NCBI RefSeq assembly: GCF_947498825.1
Contig: NZ_CANMLV010000032.1
Coordinates: 1 to 34,255 of the forward strand
DNA: 34,255 bases
Source of the DNA: an uncultured Cedecea sp.
Lineage (GTDB): Bacteria > Pseudomonadota > Gammaproteobacteria > Enterobacterales > Enterobacteriaceae
Direction: 5' to 3'
The notes under the pieces are model-generated. The model did not search any database. It saw only the letters and a program-made list of their open reading frames with translations, and had not been told where the DNA came from. The position numbers were made by a program, and so were the translations under genes. Positions 18,407-26,094 of this stretch are shown piece after piece; the first letter of the stretch is position 1, and the number at the start of each line of letters is the position of its first letter.

Positions 18407-20070
18407 AAAATATCGCACAACAGTTCTGGGCTCTTTGTTCCCCTTACTGGGGAGTTCGCAGGAACTGGCAGGCCTGGTTACTTATCGCCGTCATTGTCGG
18501 AATGGGCGGCAGTATTGTTTATCTCAACGTGCGAATTAACGTCTGGAGCAAGAACTTCTATGATGCTTTAGGCGCCTTTGACGGTGGGCTACTGTATTCC
18601 CTGGTGAAAGAGTACTGTGTCTATATTGCTATCTATATCGGGGTATTTGTCTATCAGGAGTGGTTCACCAAACTGCTGATTATCCGCTGGCGCGGGGCGT
18701 TAACTGAAGAGCTGGTGGATAGCTGGCTGGCCAAACGGGCATTTTATCGCATGTCACTAACGGGCGCTGTTGATAACCCCGATCAGCGTATCGCCGAAGA
18801 TATCGATCTGTTTGTCACCAAGGTGATTAGCCTGTCTGTTTCGTTTCTGATTACTTCAGCCCAGCTATTTTCCTTTATGTTTATTCTCTGGGAGCTTTCG
18901 GGAGTTCAGCGTTTTACCCTGTTTGGTCAGGAGTGGGTGGTTAAGGGGTATCTGGTCTGGGTGGCACTGGCCTATACCTTGATAGGGAGCCTGATAACCC
19001 ATCTGATAGGAAAAAAACTTCACGGTATTAACTACCATAAACAGCGTGCTGAGGCAGACTTCCGCGCGTCGCTGCTCCGTAAGCATGATAATGCGGAACA
19101 GATTGCGCAGTATGGTGGTGAACAGCAGGAAAAACACCACTTAAAGCGTAATTTTATGGCCATTGTCCATAACTGGCGCACCCTGATGAATGCCGATCGT
19201 AACCTGAGCTTCTTTACTGTCGGTTATGGTCGTATCAGTTTGATCGTTCCGGTATTTGCCGCCCTGCCCGCATTTCTGAATAAAACCGTGACGTTAGGCG
19301 GTTTGATGCAGATCCGCAGCGCATTTGGCCAGGTACATGGCGCACTGAGCTGGTTTATCCGCGTCTACTATTCACTGGTAGAGCTGTCAGCCAGTATGCA
19401 GCGTCTTACGCAGTTTCGTGAGGCTATTCGGGAACATCAATATGAACCTGAAGGACAGTCCGAGGGGAGCCAGTTAGAGGTCAAAACTCTCTCCTTCACC
19501 ACTCCTGCTGGCAGCCCGTTGCTGTCTGATGTCGCTTTCTCTTGTGAGCCAGGCAGCTGGAATAAATTATCCGGCTACAGCGGTCTGGGTAAATCAACGC
19601 TGTTACGCACCCTGAATGGTCTCTGGCCTTATCACAAGGGGCACTGGCAGGCACAAGAAGGTATAAGTCTGTTATTACCTCAGCAAAGTTACCTCGGACA
19701 AGGCACTCTGGCGGAAATTCTCTGCTATCCGCTGGCCCCTGTCGGCGAGCGTGCAGTCCTGGCTGAGGTGCTGGAAAAAGTGGGACTATCCACCTGGAGC
19801 AACAGGCTGGATGAACAGCTAAACTGGGATCGTATATTCTCTGGCGGTGAACGCCAGCGACTGGCCTTTGCCCGGGCACTGATTGCACGTCCTGATACGC
19901 TGTATCTGGATGAAGCCACCAGTAGTCTCGATCATGACTCGGCCCGTCAGTTGCTGTCACTGATACGCCACGAACTGCCTGCAACAACCGTTATCGCCAT
20001 CACGCATCAAAAAGAGCTGGACGATCTTTTTCCACAACACTTTGATCTCAGTGTATTCCGCCATGCATGA
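18403..20070 (+). CDS. SbmA/YddA-type ABC transporter, permease fused to ATPase (FusD-like)
   Basis: 555 aa (E. coli YddA 561). The N-terminal half (1-340) is a membrane domain of the SbmA/BacA type with about six helices (for example WLLIAVIVGMGGSIVYL, YCVYIAIYIGVFVY). The C-terminal ATPase has Walker A GYSGLGKST (391-399), Q-loop LLPQQSY, signature SGGERQRL (480-487), Walker B TLYLDEATSSLD with Asp503 and catalytic Glu504, and H-loop His535. It would work as a homodimer in the inner membrane. The GTG start overlaps the protease stop, showing translational coupling. In Fus-type operons the fourth gene is such a transporter; whether it imports digestion products or exports something is unproven. 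Confidence 0.88.
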   Translation: MKNIAQQFWALCSPYWGVRRNWQAWLLIAVIVGMGGSIVYLNVRINVWSKNFYDALGAFDGGLLYSLVKEYCVYIAIYIGVFVYQEWFTKLLIIRWRGALTEELVDSWLAKRAFYRMSLTGAVDNPDQRIAEDIDLFVTKVISLSVSFLITSAQLFSFMFILWELSGVQRFTLFGQEWVVKGYLVWVALAYTLIGSLITHLIGKKLHGINYHKQRAEADFRASLLRKHDNAEQIAQYGGEQQEKHHLKRNFMAIVHNWRTLMNADRNLSFFTVGYGRISLIVPVFAALPAFLNKTVTLGGLMQIRSAFGQVHGALSWFIRVYYSLVELSASMQRLTQFREAIREHQYEPEGQSEGSQLEVKTLSFTTPAGSPLLSDVAFSCEPGSWNKLSGYSGLGKSTLLRTLNGLWPYHKGHWQAQEGISLLLPQQSYLGQGTLAEILCYPLAPVGERAVLAEVLEKVGLSTWSNRLDEQLNWDRIFSGGERQRLAFARALIARPDTLYLDEATSSLDHDSARQLLSLIRHELPATTVIAITHQKELDDLFPQHFDLSVFRHA

Positions 20071-20084
20071 CAGCATCTAACCAA

Positions 20085-20110
20085 AAACCCCACGCTTGCG
20101 CGTGGGGTTT
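20085..20110. terminator. Terminator-like hairpin after the Fus-like operon
   Basis: An 11-bp perfect stem (20085-20095 with 20100-20110) with loop TTGC begins 15 bp after the transporter stop. It is preceded by A's and followed by TTT within and after the stem, so it can act on both strands between the convergent transporter and nei genes. The same stem recurs at 20251-20276. Confidence 0.65.
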
Positions 20111-20320
20111 GAGGCTGATAACAAAGCTAAAGTTATCTCTGATTATCAGCGCTTATTTACGAAAATAAACAGGAAAATCAATTCATTGATTTTCGGCTGA
20201 TAACACAAAGAAGGAAAAACCACGTTTTTTTCTTCTTTGTCAGCAATCTGAAACCCCACGCTTGTGCGTGGGGTTTCAGACTGACTGACCTCACCGGGCA
20301 CAACGGTGTGCCCTGACAGA
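20111..20320. repeat. Array of inverted repeats in the convergent gap before nei
   Basis: Successive palindromes are visible: GCTGATAA with TTATCAGC (20114-20150); GAAAATCAAT with ATTGATTTTC (20173-20194); GCTG...ACAAAGAAG with CTTCTTTGT-CAGC (20196-20244); a 15-bp stem with loop TTGT (20247-20280) whose inner 26 nt repeat the 20085 hairpin with one change; and GGGCACA with TGTGCCC (20296-20313). Short direct repeats of GGCTGATAAC occur at 20113 and 20195. No gene is supported here. The last two hairpins would end nei transcripts. Confidence 0.7.
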
Positions 20321-21112
20321 CTATTTCTGGCAGTGTGGACACCAGTAAAAGGGGCGTGAGGATAAAGTGGTTTTTTCTATCCTGTTCAAGCAACGCTCGC
20401 AGGGCTCACCCGCTCGATGGAAAACGTGGAAGCGAAATAACGCCCCGTGGTGTTTGCTTTCATCCACCTCTCCTCTGGTCTGATAAGAGTTTCTCGGGAT
20501 ATCCAGAATAGCCTGTGCCAGCCGGTCAAGCGCGTCATCAGCCAGTTCACCAGCATGATGCAAGGGGCTAATTTCGGCTTCCCAGAGAATTTCCGCCCGC
20601 AGATAGTTGCCTAATCCCGCCATAAAACTCTGGTCAAGCAGCAGTGTGCCGAGCTGCCGACGACGAAATTTGACGGACAAAAGACGGGATCTGACTTGTT
20701 CTGCAGTTAAGCGGTTGTCCAGAACATCCGGACCGACACGCTTTAAAAAGGGCTGCTGCTCTAACTGCGATTGCTCAAGAATTTCTATATCTGAGGCGCT
20801 GTAAAGCAAAATGGCTTTATCGTCCGTCTCAAGCCTTACGCGCAAAACCCGGTTGCTTTCCGGCAAGTCACCGGCGTTAACCACACGCCAGACACCGTAT
20901 AGCTGGTTATGGGTATACAACGTCAGATCGTTAGAAAAGTGCGTCAGCATCGCTTTCCCGCGTGTCTCAATGCGCTCAATCGTTTTCCCTTCGAGCATAT
21001 CTTCAAAGGGTTTTAAGGTTTCATAAGCAAACCAGACTCGGGTTAGCGGATGACCGGCTACCGCCTGCTCAAGATTATCCGCCGCCCGGCGTATTTCAGG
21101 ACCTTCAGGCAT
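20321..21112 (-). CDS. nei: Endonuclease VIII
   Basis: Nei (263 aa, E. coli length) is a bifunctional DNA glycosylase/AP lyase that removes oxidised pyrimidines. The catalytic N-terminus Pro2-Glu3 ([12 protein letters not shown]) is intact, as are the helix-two-turn-helix region with [14 protein letters not shown] and the C-terminal zinc finger (C-x2-C ... C-x2-[11 protein letters not shown]...YWCPHC). GGAGA lies 5 nt before the ATG. Third gene of phrB-ybgI-nei, 102 bp after ybgI. Confidence 0.97.
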   Translation of the reverse strand: MPEGPEIRRAADNLEQAVAGHPLTRVWFAYETLKPFEDMLEGKTIERIETRGKAMLTHFSNDLTLYTHNQLYGVWRVVNAGDLPESNRVLRVRLETDDKAILLYSASDIEILEQSQLEQQPFLKRVGPDVLDNRLTAEQVRSRLLSVKFRRRQLGTLLLDQSFMAGLGNYLRAEILWEAEISPLHHAGELADDALDRLAQAILDIPRNSYQTRGEVDESKHHGALFRFHVFHRAGEPCERCLNRIEKTTLSSRPFYWCPHCQK

Positions 21113-21136
21113 CGTTCTCTCCTGGTCTGTGTTTCT

Positions 21137-21184
21137 TTAAACTGTTCTTACCCGGCGGGGAACCTGACGGAAAGTCGAATCCAC
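21137..21184 (-). other. Short open frame with a strong ribosome binding site between ybgI and nei
   Basis: A perfect AAGGAGG (21198-21192) lies 7 nt before a GTG that opens a 15-codon frame ending in TAA. Normally pxpB, pxpC and pxpA sit between ybgI and nei. This may be the leftover initiation region of a deleted gene rather than a real peptide gene; its residues do not recall PxpB to me. Confidence 0.3.
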
Positions 21185-21214
21185 GCCTTCTCCTCCTTAA
21201 TATACCCAGCCAGG

Positions 21215-21958
21215 CTATGCTGGATTAGGAATATCAATAAAGGTTACGTCGAGATCCGTTTCCGTTGTCAGCCAGTCACTTAATGCCTGGATACCGCCAC
21301 GTTCGGTCGCATGATGCCCTGCGGCATAAAAATGGATCCCCTGTTCACGTGCAGAATGAATAGTTTGTTCAGACACTTCCCCGGTAATAAAAGCATCGAT
21401 CCCGAAACGGGCGGCATTATCGATAAATCCTTGCCCGCCGCCAGTACACCAGGCAACCCGCCGAATTTCATCCGGCCCGGTATCACCGCACCACAAAGGG
21501 GTGCGACCTAAACGCAATTCCAGCCAGGAAGCGAGCTCTACGCCAGATAATGCAGTAGGGAAAGTGCCCCATGGCACCAGCGGGTCAATTTCACCTTGGA
21601 TTTCCACACCGAGCAATCGTCCAAGCTGGGCGTTATTCCCTAACTCGGCGTGCATATCCAGTGGCAAATGCCAGCCATAGAGATTGATATCATTGGCCAG
21701 TAAGGTTTTCAGGCGATTGCGTTTCATGCCGCGAATCACCGCAGGTTCACTTTTCCAGAAATAACCATGATGAACGATAACGGCGTCCGCCTGCTGACGA
21801 ACGGCTTCATCCAGCAAGGCCTGGCAAGCCGTCACACCAGTAATAATTTTGCGGACATCACTCCGACCTTCAACCTGTAACCCATTGGGAGCAAAGTCGC
21901 TGATAGCGCTGCTATTAAGTTTTTCATTAATCAGACGCTCCAGTTCACTGTTTTTCAT
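21215..21958 (-). CDS. ybgI: NIF3/DUF34-family metal-binding protein
   Basis: YbgI (247 aa, same as E. coli) is a NIF3-like protein that forms toroidal hexamers with a dinuclear metal site. Its cellular function is still unsettled (annotated as a GTP cyclohydrolase 1 type 2 homologue). Metal ligands are visible in VIVHHGYFW and in GHHATERGG near the C-terminus, and the segment CTGGGQGFIDNAARFGIDAFITGE is typical. I start at the second of two adjacent ATGs, giving MKNSELERLI as in E. coli. It begins 9 bp after the phrB stop. Confidence 0.95.
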   Translation of the reverse strand: MKNSELERLINEKLNSSAISDFAPNGLQVEGRSDVRKIITGVTACQALLDEAVRQQADAVIVHHGYFWKSEPAVIRGMKRNRLKTLLANDINLYGWHLPLDMHAELGNNAQLGRLLGVEIQGEIDPLVPWGTFPTALSGVELASWLELRLGRTPLWCGDTGPDEIRRVAWCTGGGQGFIDNAARFGIDAFITGEVSEQTIHSAREQGIHFYAAGHHATERGGIQALSDWLTTETDLDVTFIDIPNPA

Positions 21959-21967
21959 CATTCTTTG

Positions 21968-23389
21968 TTACTCTCTTATTTCGTTACGTGCCGCTTCATA
22001 AGCCGCAAGTGTGGCAATTCGTGCTTGTTTATGATCGATAATCGGTCGCGGGTAATCGAGCGTTTGCCGCTGTTTGTCAGCCCATTCCCAAGGGGTGTGT
22101 ATCTCTTTTCCCGGGACCCGTGCCAGTTCCGGCAGCCAGTGACGAATAAAGGTACCGTCACTGTCAAAACGCTGCCCTTGGGTGGTCGGATTAAAGATAC
22201 GAAAATAGGGTGCGGCATCGGTTCCGGTGGATGCAGCCCACTGCCAGCCACCATTGTTAGCGGCGAGGTCGCCATCAATCAATTGCGACATAAAATACCG
22301 CTCCCCTTCCCGCCAGTCTGCCAGTAAATCTTTCACCAGGAAACTGGCAACCACCATACGCAGACGGTTGTGCATCCAGCCGGTCTCATTTAGCTGGCGC
22401 ATTGCGGCATCGACAATCGGATAACCGGTTTTGCCCTGCTGCCAGGCAAGCAACGCTTCAGGGTTATTATTCCAGCGGACTTTATCAGTCCAGGCAATAA
22501 ACGGGCGATGGCGACATAAACGGGGATAAGCAACCAACAGGTGGCGATAGAACTCGCGCCAGATCAGCTCATTTAACCAAACTGCGCCAGCCTCGCCGTC
22601 CAGCGCTCGCGGGTGCTCTTTCAGTAAACGATGCAGACACTGGCGAGGGGAAAGCACGCCAATCGCCAGCCAGGCGGATAGCATGCTGGTTCCTTTAATT
22701 GCCGGGAAATCACGCTGTTCTGCGTAATCCACCACGGCCTTCTGGCAAAAAGTGCGTAGCTGCGCAATCGCCGCCCGTTCCCCCACCGGGAACAGCACCG
22801 GATCAAAGGACTGACGCGGATAGTCCAACTGATAAGGGGTAAATTCCTCCGCCTCACCCCGGGCTTGTGGAGCCGCAACGCATTCCGGTAACTGCTCTTG
22901 AAGACGTTTAATAAATGCCCGGCTAAAAGGGGTGAAAACTTTATACATTTCACGATTACCAGTCACTACACTGCCAGGTGGCAACAGTAAACTGTCATCA
23001 AATCCCTGGCAGACGACCTGCCCGTCAAGCTCACGCTCCAGTCGGGCATCGCGCTCGCGTTCGTTGACTTCGTACTGATAGTTGTAAAACAGTGCGCTGA
23101 CACCTTGCTGCTGGCAAAACTGCTTAACTTCATCAATAGCAGCGGTGAAATCCGCTTGCTGTCTGATATGCAGCGCAATACCTCGTTCAGCCAGCTGCTC
23201 ACCCAGCGCATTAAGGTGCTGATTGATAAACTCTGCCTGTCGGGGAGCCATATTATGCTGTTGCCATTGTTCTGGCGTCGCGATAAACAAGGCCAGTACC
23301 CGCGCATCGGGCGAACGACATGCAGCAGATAGCGCATAGTTATCATGCACGCGTAAGTCATTACGAAACCAAACCAGATGGGTCGTCAT
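21968..23389 (-). CDS. phrB: Deoxyribodipyrimidine photolyase (CPD photolyase)
   Basis: PhrB (473 aa; E. coli 472) repairs cyclobutane pyrimidine dimers with blue light, using FADH- and a folate antenna. The N-terminal antenna domain starts MTTHLVWFRNDLRVHDNYAL. The C-terminal FAD domain has GTSMLSAWLAIGVLSPRQC, NELIWREFYRHLL, KTGYPIVDAAMRQLNETGWMHNRLRM and GDLAANNGGWQW, all intact. The upstream extension (MASRRS) was dropped because GGAGA precedes the inner ATG at good spacing. First gene of phrB-ybgI-nei. Confidence 0.97.
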   Translation of the reverse strand: MTTHLVWFRNDLRVHDNYALSAACRSPDARVLALFIATPEQWQQHNMAPRQAEFINQHLNALGEQLAERGIALHIRQQADFTAAIDEVKQFCQQQGVSALFYNYQYEVNERERDARLERELDGQVVCQGFDDSLLLPPGSVVTGNREMYKVFTPFSRAFIKRLQEQLPECVAAPQARGEAEEFTPYQLDYPRQSFDPVLFPVGERAAIAQLRTFCQKAVVDYAEQRDFPAIKGTSMLSAWLAIGVLSPRQCLHRLLKEHPRALDGEAGAVWLNELIWREFYRHLLVAYPRLCRHRPFIAWTDKVRWNNNPEALLAWQQGKTGYPIVDAAMRQLNETGWMHNRLRMVVASFLVKDLLADWREGERYFMSQLIDGDLAANNGGWQWAASTGTDAAPYFRIFNPTTQGQRFDSDGTFIRHWLPELARVPGKEIHTPWEWADKQRQTLDYPRPIIDHKQARIATLAAYEAARNEIRE

Positions 23390-23637
23390 AGATCTCCTGC
23401 TTGCCATTATTTTGAATCAGCTATTGTGAATTACCGGAAGGTAACATCATCAACTGTAATAAAAATCTAGCGCGATATTCTGCCACAGAGTAGAGCCTCT
23501 GTCTGAAAACCGAATGTTATGATGTGAATGATGCAGGAAGGTTTTGACAAGAAACGCAAAAGGCACGCGAAACAGCCGCCCGCGTGCCTTTTATATCAAG
23601 AGGTATGGCAATGTCATACCAGGCTAAAACCGGAAGG
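23390..23637. other. ybfA-phrB intergenic region
   Basis: 248 bp between two same-strand genes, containing the ybfA terminator hairpin and the phrB promoter region; no promoter is clear. In E. coli ybgA precedes phr; it is absent here. Confidence 0.6.
23558..23592. terminator. Terminator hairpin between ybfA and phrB
   Basis: A 12-bp perfect stem (AAAAGGCACGCG, 23558-23569, with CGCGTGCCTTTT, 23581-23592) has an 11-nt loop and A/T ends on both sides, so it can terminate in either direction. It should end the ybfA transcript before phrB. Confidence 0.75.
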
Positions 23638-23844
23638 TCAGAAAAAATCACCCGCAGCGGCTTCAGCCTGCTCCATCCATACCGGTTTATCGCTGGTTTT
23701 TGACCAGACGCGGTGTAAATAGCTATAAAAACGCGCTCTGTCTTTCCAGAACAGCATAACGGGTAAAGCAGCAACACCGACGGTGACAACCAGCAGGCGA
23801 CGTAATATAACTTGCCAGGCAGGATAAACGGGATATAGAGACAC
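23638..23844 (-). CDS. ybfA: YbfA family small membrane protein
   Basis: 68 aa, same length and near-identical C-terminal half as E. coli YbfA ([19 protein letters not shown], followed by [13 protein letters not shown]). One hydrophobic segment (about 12-32, [20 protein letters not shown]) suggests a single inner-membrane helix. The start is GTG, preceded by AGGAGG with a 5-nt spacer; a longer frame upstream has unrelated residues. Its function is unknown. It lies divergent to the kdp operon, the same neighbour as in E. coli. Confidence 0.9.
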   Translation of the reverse strand: MSLYPVYPAWQVILRRLLVVTVGVAALPVMLFWKDRARFYSYLHRVWSKTSDKPVWMEQAEAAAGDFF

Positions 23845-24134
23845 AGGAACCTCCTCTGAATTTACGAACAGGTTTCGCATCGGGTGCAATGGTACTGCTA
23901 GTCGACTGAATAGGTTATTTTTCCAGAAGACTCCCAAATCAAACTTTTTTACAGCGCAAAATGTGATGCATTGCAAAATGCGAAAAATATATACTTGCTA
24001 TCTGTAAAAATAATAACCTGAAAAACCAAACATTACAACTCATCCGACCAGAAAGTTCGAAGTCTTTTTACGCTTCGGTTTTAAGCGCCTGTTTATCCAA
24101 CATTCCGAAGAAACCTTTATCCTTATACGTCATT

Positions 24135-24151
24135 TTTATACTTTTTTTACA
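24135..24151 (+). promoter_or_regulatory. KdpE operator
   Basis: TTTATACTTTTTTTACA is, as I recall it, the same as the 17-bp KdpE binding sequence of the E. coli kdp promoter. It ends 42 bp before the predicted -10 element. Phosphorylated KdpE should activate kdpFABC here under K+ limitation. Confidence 0.85.
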
Positions 24152-24170
24152 CCCTGCTATCTGACTTTTA

Positions 24171-24199
24171 CGACATCTTTGCAACCAAAAATCTATCCT
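24171..24199 (+). promoter_or_regulatory. kdpFABCDE promoter
   Basis: The -10 element TATCCT (24194-24199) aligns with the E. coli kdp TACCCT in a similar context (ATCTTTGCA upstream). The hexamer 17 bp before it, CGACAT, is a poor -35, as expected for an activator-dependent promoter. Confidence 0.6.
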
Positions 24200-24213
24200 C
24201 ACAGCAAATAGAC

Positions 24214-24284
24214 ATACACCCCAAATAACTCAAGTTGTTTGTAGACGAGCTGAACACAGGCCACTTGAAGTATGACGGGTATAC
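24214..24284. repeat. Short palindromic repeat in the kdp leader
   Basis: The ends ATACACCCCAAATAACTCAAGT and, on the other strand, ATACCCGTCATACTTCAAGT (24284-24265) are imperfect inverted copies about 71 bp apart. CACTTGAAGTATGACGGGTA is the end I associate with dispersed palindromic repeats of Serratia, Yersinia and Pectobacterium genomes. It lies between the kdp -10 and the kdpF start, so it is transcribed in the leader. Confidence 0.6.
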
Positions 24285-24301
24285 ACCGCTGGAGGTGGAT
24301 T

Positions 24302-24391
24302 ATGAGTATCGCCGTGATAACCGGTATCCTGTTGGTATTGCTCTTGCTGGCTTACCTGATTTATGCCCTGATTAATGCGGAGGCATTTTAA
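24302..24391 (+). CDS. kdpF: K+-transporting ATPase small subunit KdpF
   Basis: 29 aa, one hydrophobic helix ending in [12 protein letters not shown], essentially the E. coli KdpF. It stabilises the KdpFABC complex in the inner membrane. GGAGGTGG lies just upstream of the ATG. Its stop overlaps the kdpA start by one base (TAATG). Confidence 0.95.
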   Translation: MSIAVITGILLVLLLLAYLIYALINAEAF

Positions 24392-26094
24392 TGGCTGCCT
24401 CCGGTTTTTTACTGATTGCCAGCTTTCTGCTGCTCCTGTTTATACTGGCTAAACCGCTCGGTTCTTTGCTCACCAGGCTTATCCTTGATGTCCCAGTTCC
24501 GGTCGTGAGTAAAATTGAACCTGTACTCTGTCGCTTAATCGGCTGTAACACTGAAGAAATGGGCTGGAAACGCTATCTGATGGCGATTCTGGCGATTAAT
24601 TTTTTAGGGCTGATTCTGCTGTTTATTATCCTGATGATGCAGGCCCATCTGCCCCTTAACCCACAAAAACTCCCCGGGCTGTCCTGGGATTTGGCATTCA
24701 ATACCGCAGTCAGTTTTGTCACCAATACCAACTGGCAGGCCTACGGCGGTGAAACAACGCTGAGCTATTTCAGCCAGATGATCGGTCTGACGGTGCAAAA
24801 TTTTATCTCTGCAGCAACCGGCATCGCTGTCGTTTTTGCCTTGATTCGTGGTTTTGCGCGCAAATCCACGACAACGCTTGGCAATGCCTGGGTCGATTTA
24901 ACGCGGATTACGCTGTATATCTTGCTACCAATATCCCTGGTACTTGCTCTGATTTTTATCAGTCAGGGAACACCTCAAACTCTCAACGCTTATCAGCCCT
25001 TTACGTCAATTGAAGGGGTGTCACACCTGTTACCAGTGGGGCCGGTCGCTTCACAAGAAGCCATTAAATTACTCGGCACTAACGGCGGGGGATTCTTCAA
25101 CGCCAACTCGGCCCACCCTTTTGAAAACCCGACAGCCGTCAGCAACTTTATTCAGATGCTGGCAATATTCCTGATACCTACAGCCCTGTGCTTTGCGTTT
25201 GGTGAAGCCGTCGGAGACCGACGTCAGGGCCGAACCTTACTGTGGGTGATGTCACTTATTTTTGTGCTCTGTGTCACCGTCGTGATGTGGGCTGAACTCG
25301 AGGGCAACCCACATTTAATACCGCTGGGGGCCAGTAGCAGTATCAATATGGAAGGAAAAGAGAGCCGGTTCGGTATTCTTGCCAGCAGCTTATATGCAGT
25401 GGTAACCACGGCCGCCTCCTGTGGCGCAGTGAACACTATGCACGATTCCCTGACTGCTTTGGGTGGCATGATCCCCATGTGGTTGATGCAAATTGGTGAA
25501 GTGGTGTTTGGGGGCGTCGGTTCAGGGCTCTACGGTATGTTGCTTTTCGTTCTGCTGGCGGTATTTATTGCCGGTCTGATGATTGGTCGCTCGCCGGAAT
25601 ATCTGGGTAAAAAAATTGAAGTGTATGAGATGAAAATGACCGCCCTGGCCATTCTCGTCACTCCAACCCTGGTATTACTGGCAACCGCTCTGGCAATGAT
25701 GACGGATGCCGGCCGTAGCGCCATCTTTAATCCGGGTATTCATGGTTTTAGCGAAGTGCTGTATGCCGTATCTTCCGCAGCTAATAATAACGGTAGCGCT
25801 TTTGCCGGCCTCAGTGCCAATACGCCGTTCTGGAATCTTCTGCTGGCGCTGTGTATGTGGATTGGCCGTTTCGGGGTAATTATTCCAGTAATGGCGATTG
25901 CCGGTTCACTGGCTACGAAAAAATCCCAGGCAGCCAGTCTCGGGACTTTACCCACCCATGGAGCCCTGTTTATCGGCTTACTGACAGGAACCGTACTGCT
26001 AGTCGGTGCGCTGACCTTTGTTCCCGCCCTCGCGTTAGGCCCCGTCGCGGAACATCTTTCTCTGATTAATATCTTCACAGTGAGGCAAGCATGA
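24391..26094 (+). CDS. kdpA: K+-transporting ATPase subunit A (channel-like)
   Basis: KdpA (567 aa; E. coli 557) is the K+-selective channel-like subunit. The four selectivity-loop regions are visible: [42 protein letters not shown] and [12 protein letters not shown]. Overlaps kdpF by one base and kdpB by four. Confidence 0.98.
   Translation: MAASGFLLIASFLLLLFILAKPLGSLLTRLILDVPVPVVSKIEPVLCRLIGCNTEEMGWKRYLMAILAINFLGLILLFIILMMQAHLPLNPQKLPGLSWDLAFNTAVSFVTNTNWQAYGGETTLSYFSQMIGLTVQNFISAATGIAVVFALIRGFARKSTTTLGNAWVDLTRITLYILLPISLVLALIFISQGTPQTLNAYQPFTSIEGVSHLLPVGPVASQEAIKLLGTNGGGFFNANSAHPFENPTAVSNFIQMLAIFLIPTALCFAFGEAVGDRRQGRTLLWVMSLIFVLCVTVVMWAELEGNPHLIPLGASSSINMEGKESRFGILASSLYAVVTTAASCGAVNTMHDSLTALGGMIPMWLMQIGEVVFGGVGSGLYGMLLFVLLAVFIAGLMIGRSPEYLGKKIEVYEMKMTALAILVTPTLVLLATALAMMTDAGRSAIFNPGIHGFSEVLYAVSSAANNNGSAFAGLSANTPFWNLLLALCMWIGRFGVIIPVMAIAGSLATKKSQAASLGTLPTHGALFIGLLTGTVLLVGALTFVPALALGPVAEHLSLINIFTVRQA

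Larger units (their letters stand above)
23845..24301. other. ybfA-kdpF divergent intergenic region (457 bp)
   Basis: It holds the KdpE operator, the kdp promoter, a palindromic repeat (24214-24284) and the kdpF ribosome binding site. Further left, an AT-rich stretch carries GCAAAATG twice 17 bp apart (23956 and 23973), which might be regulatory for ybfA. No gene is supported. Confidence 0.6.

Noticed and set aside
18403-20070. Bacteriocin or microcin exporter
   Set aside because: No peptide precursor gene or C39 peptidase; the membrane domain is SbmA/YddA-like and the operon is an import type.
20085-20280. Possible CRISPR array from the duplicated 26-nt palindrome
   Set aside because: Only two copies, the spacing is filled by other hairpins, and no cas genes are present.
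23956-23980. Repeated GCAAAATG as a CRP or other regulator site
   Set aside because: Spacing and sequence do not fit a known operator well enough; mentioned only within the intergenic entry.
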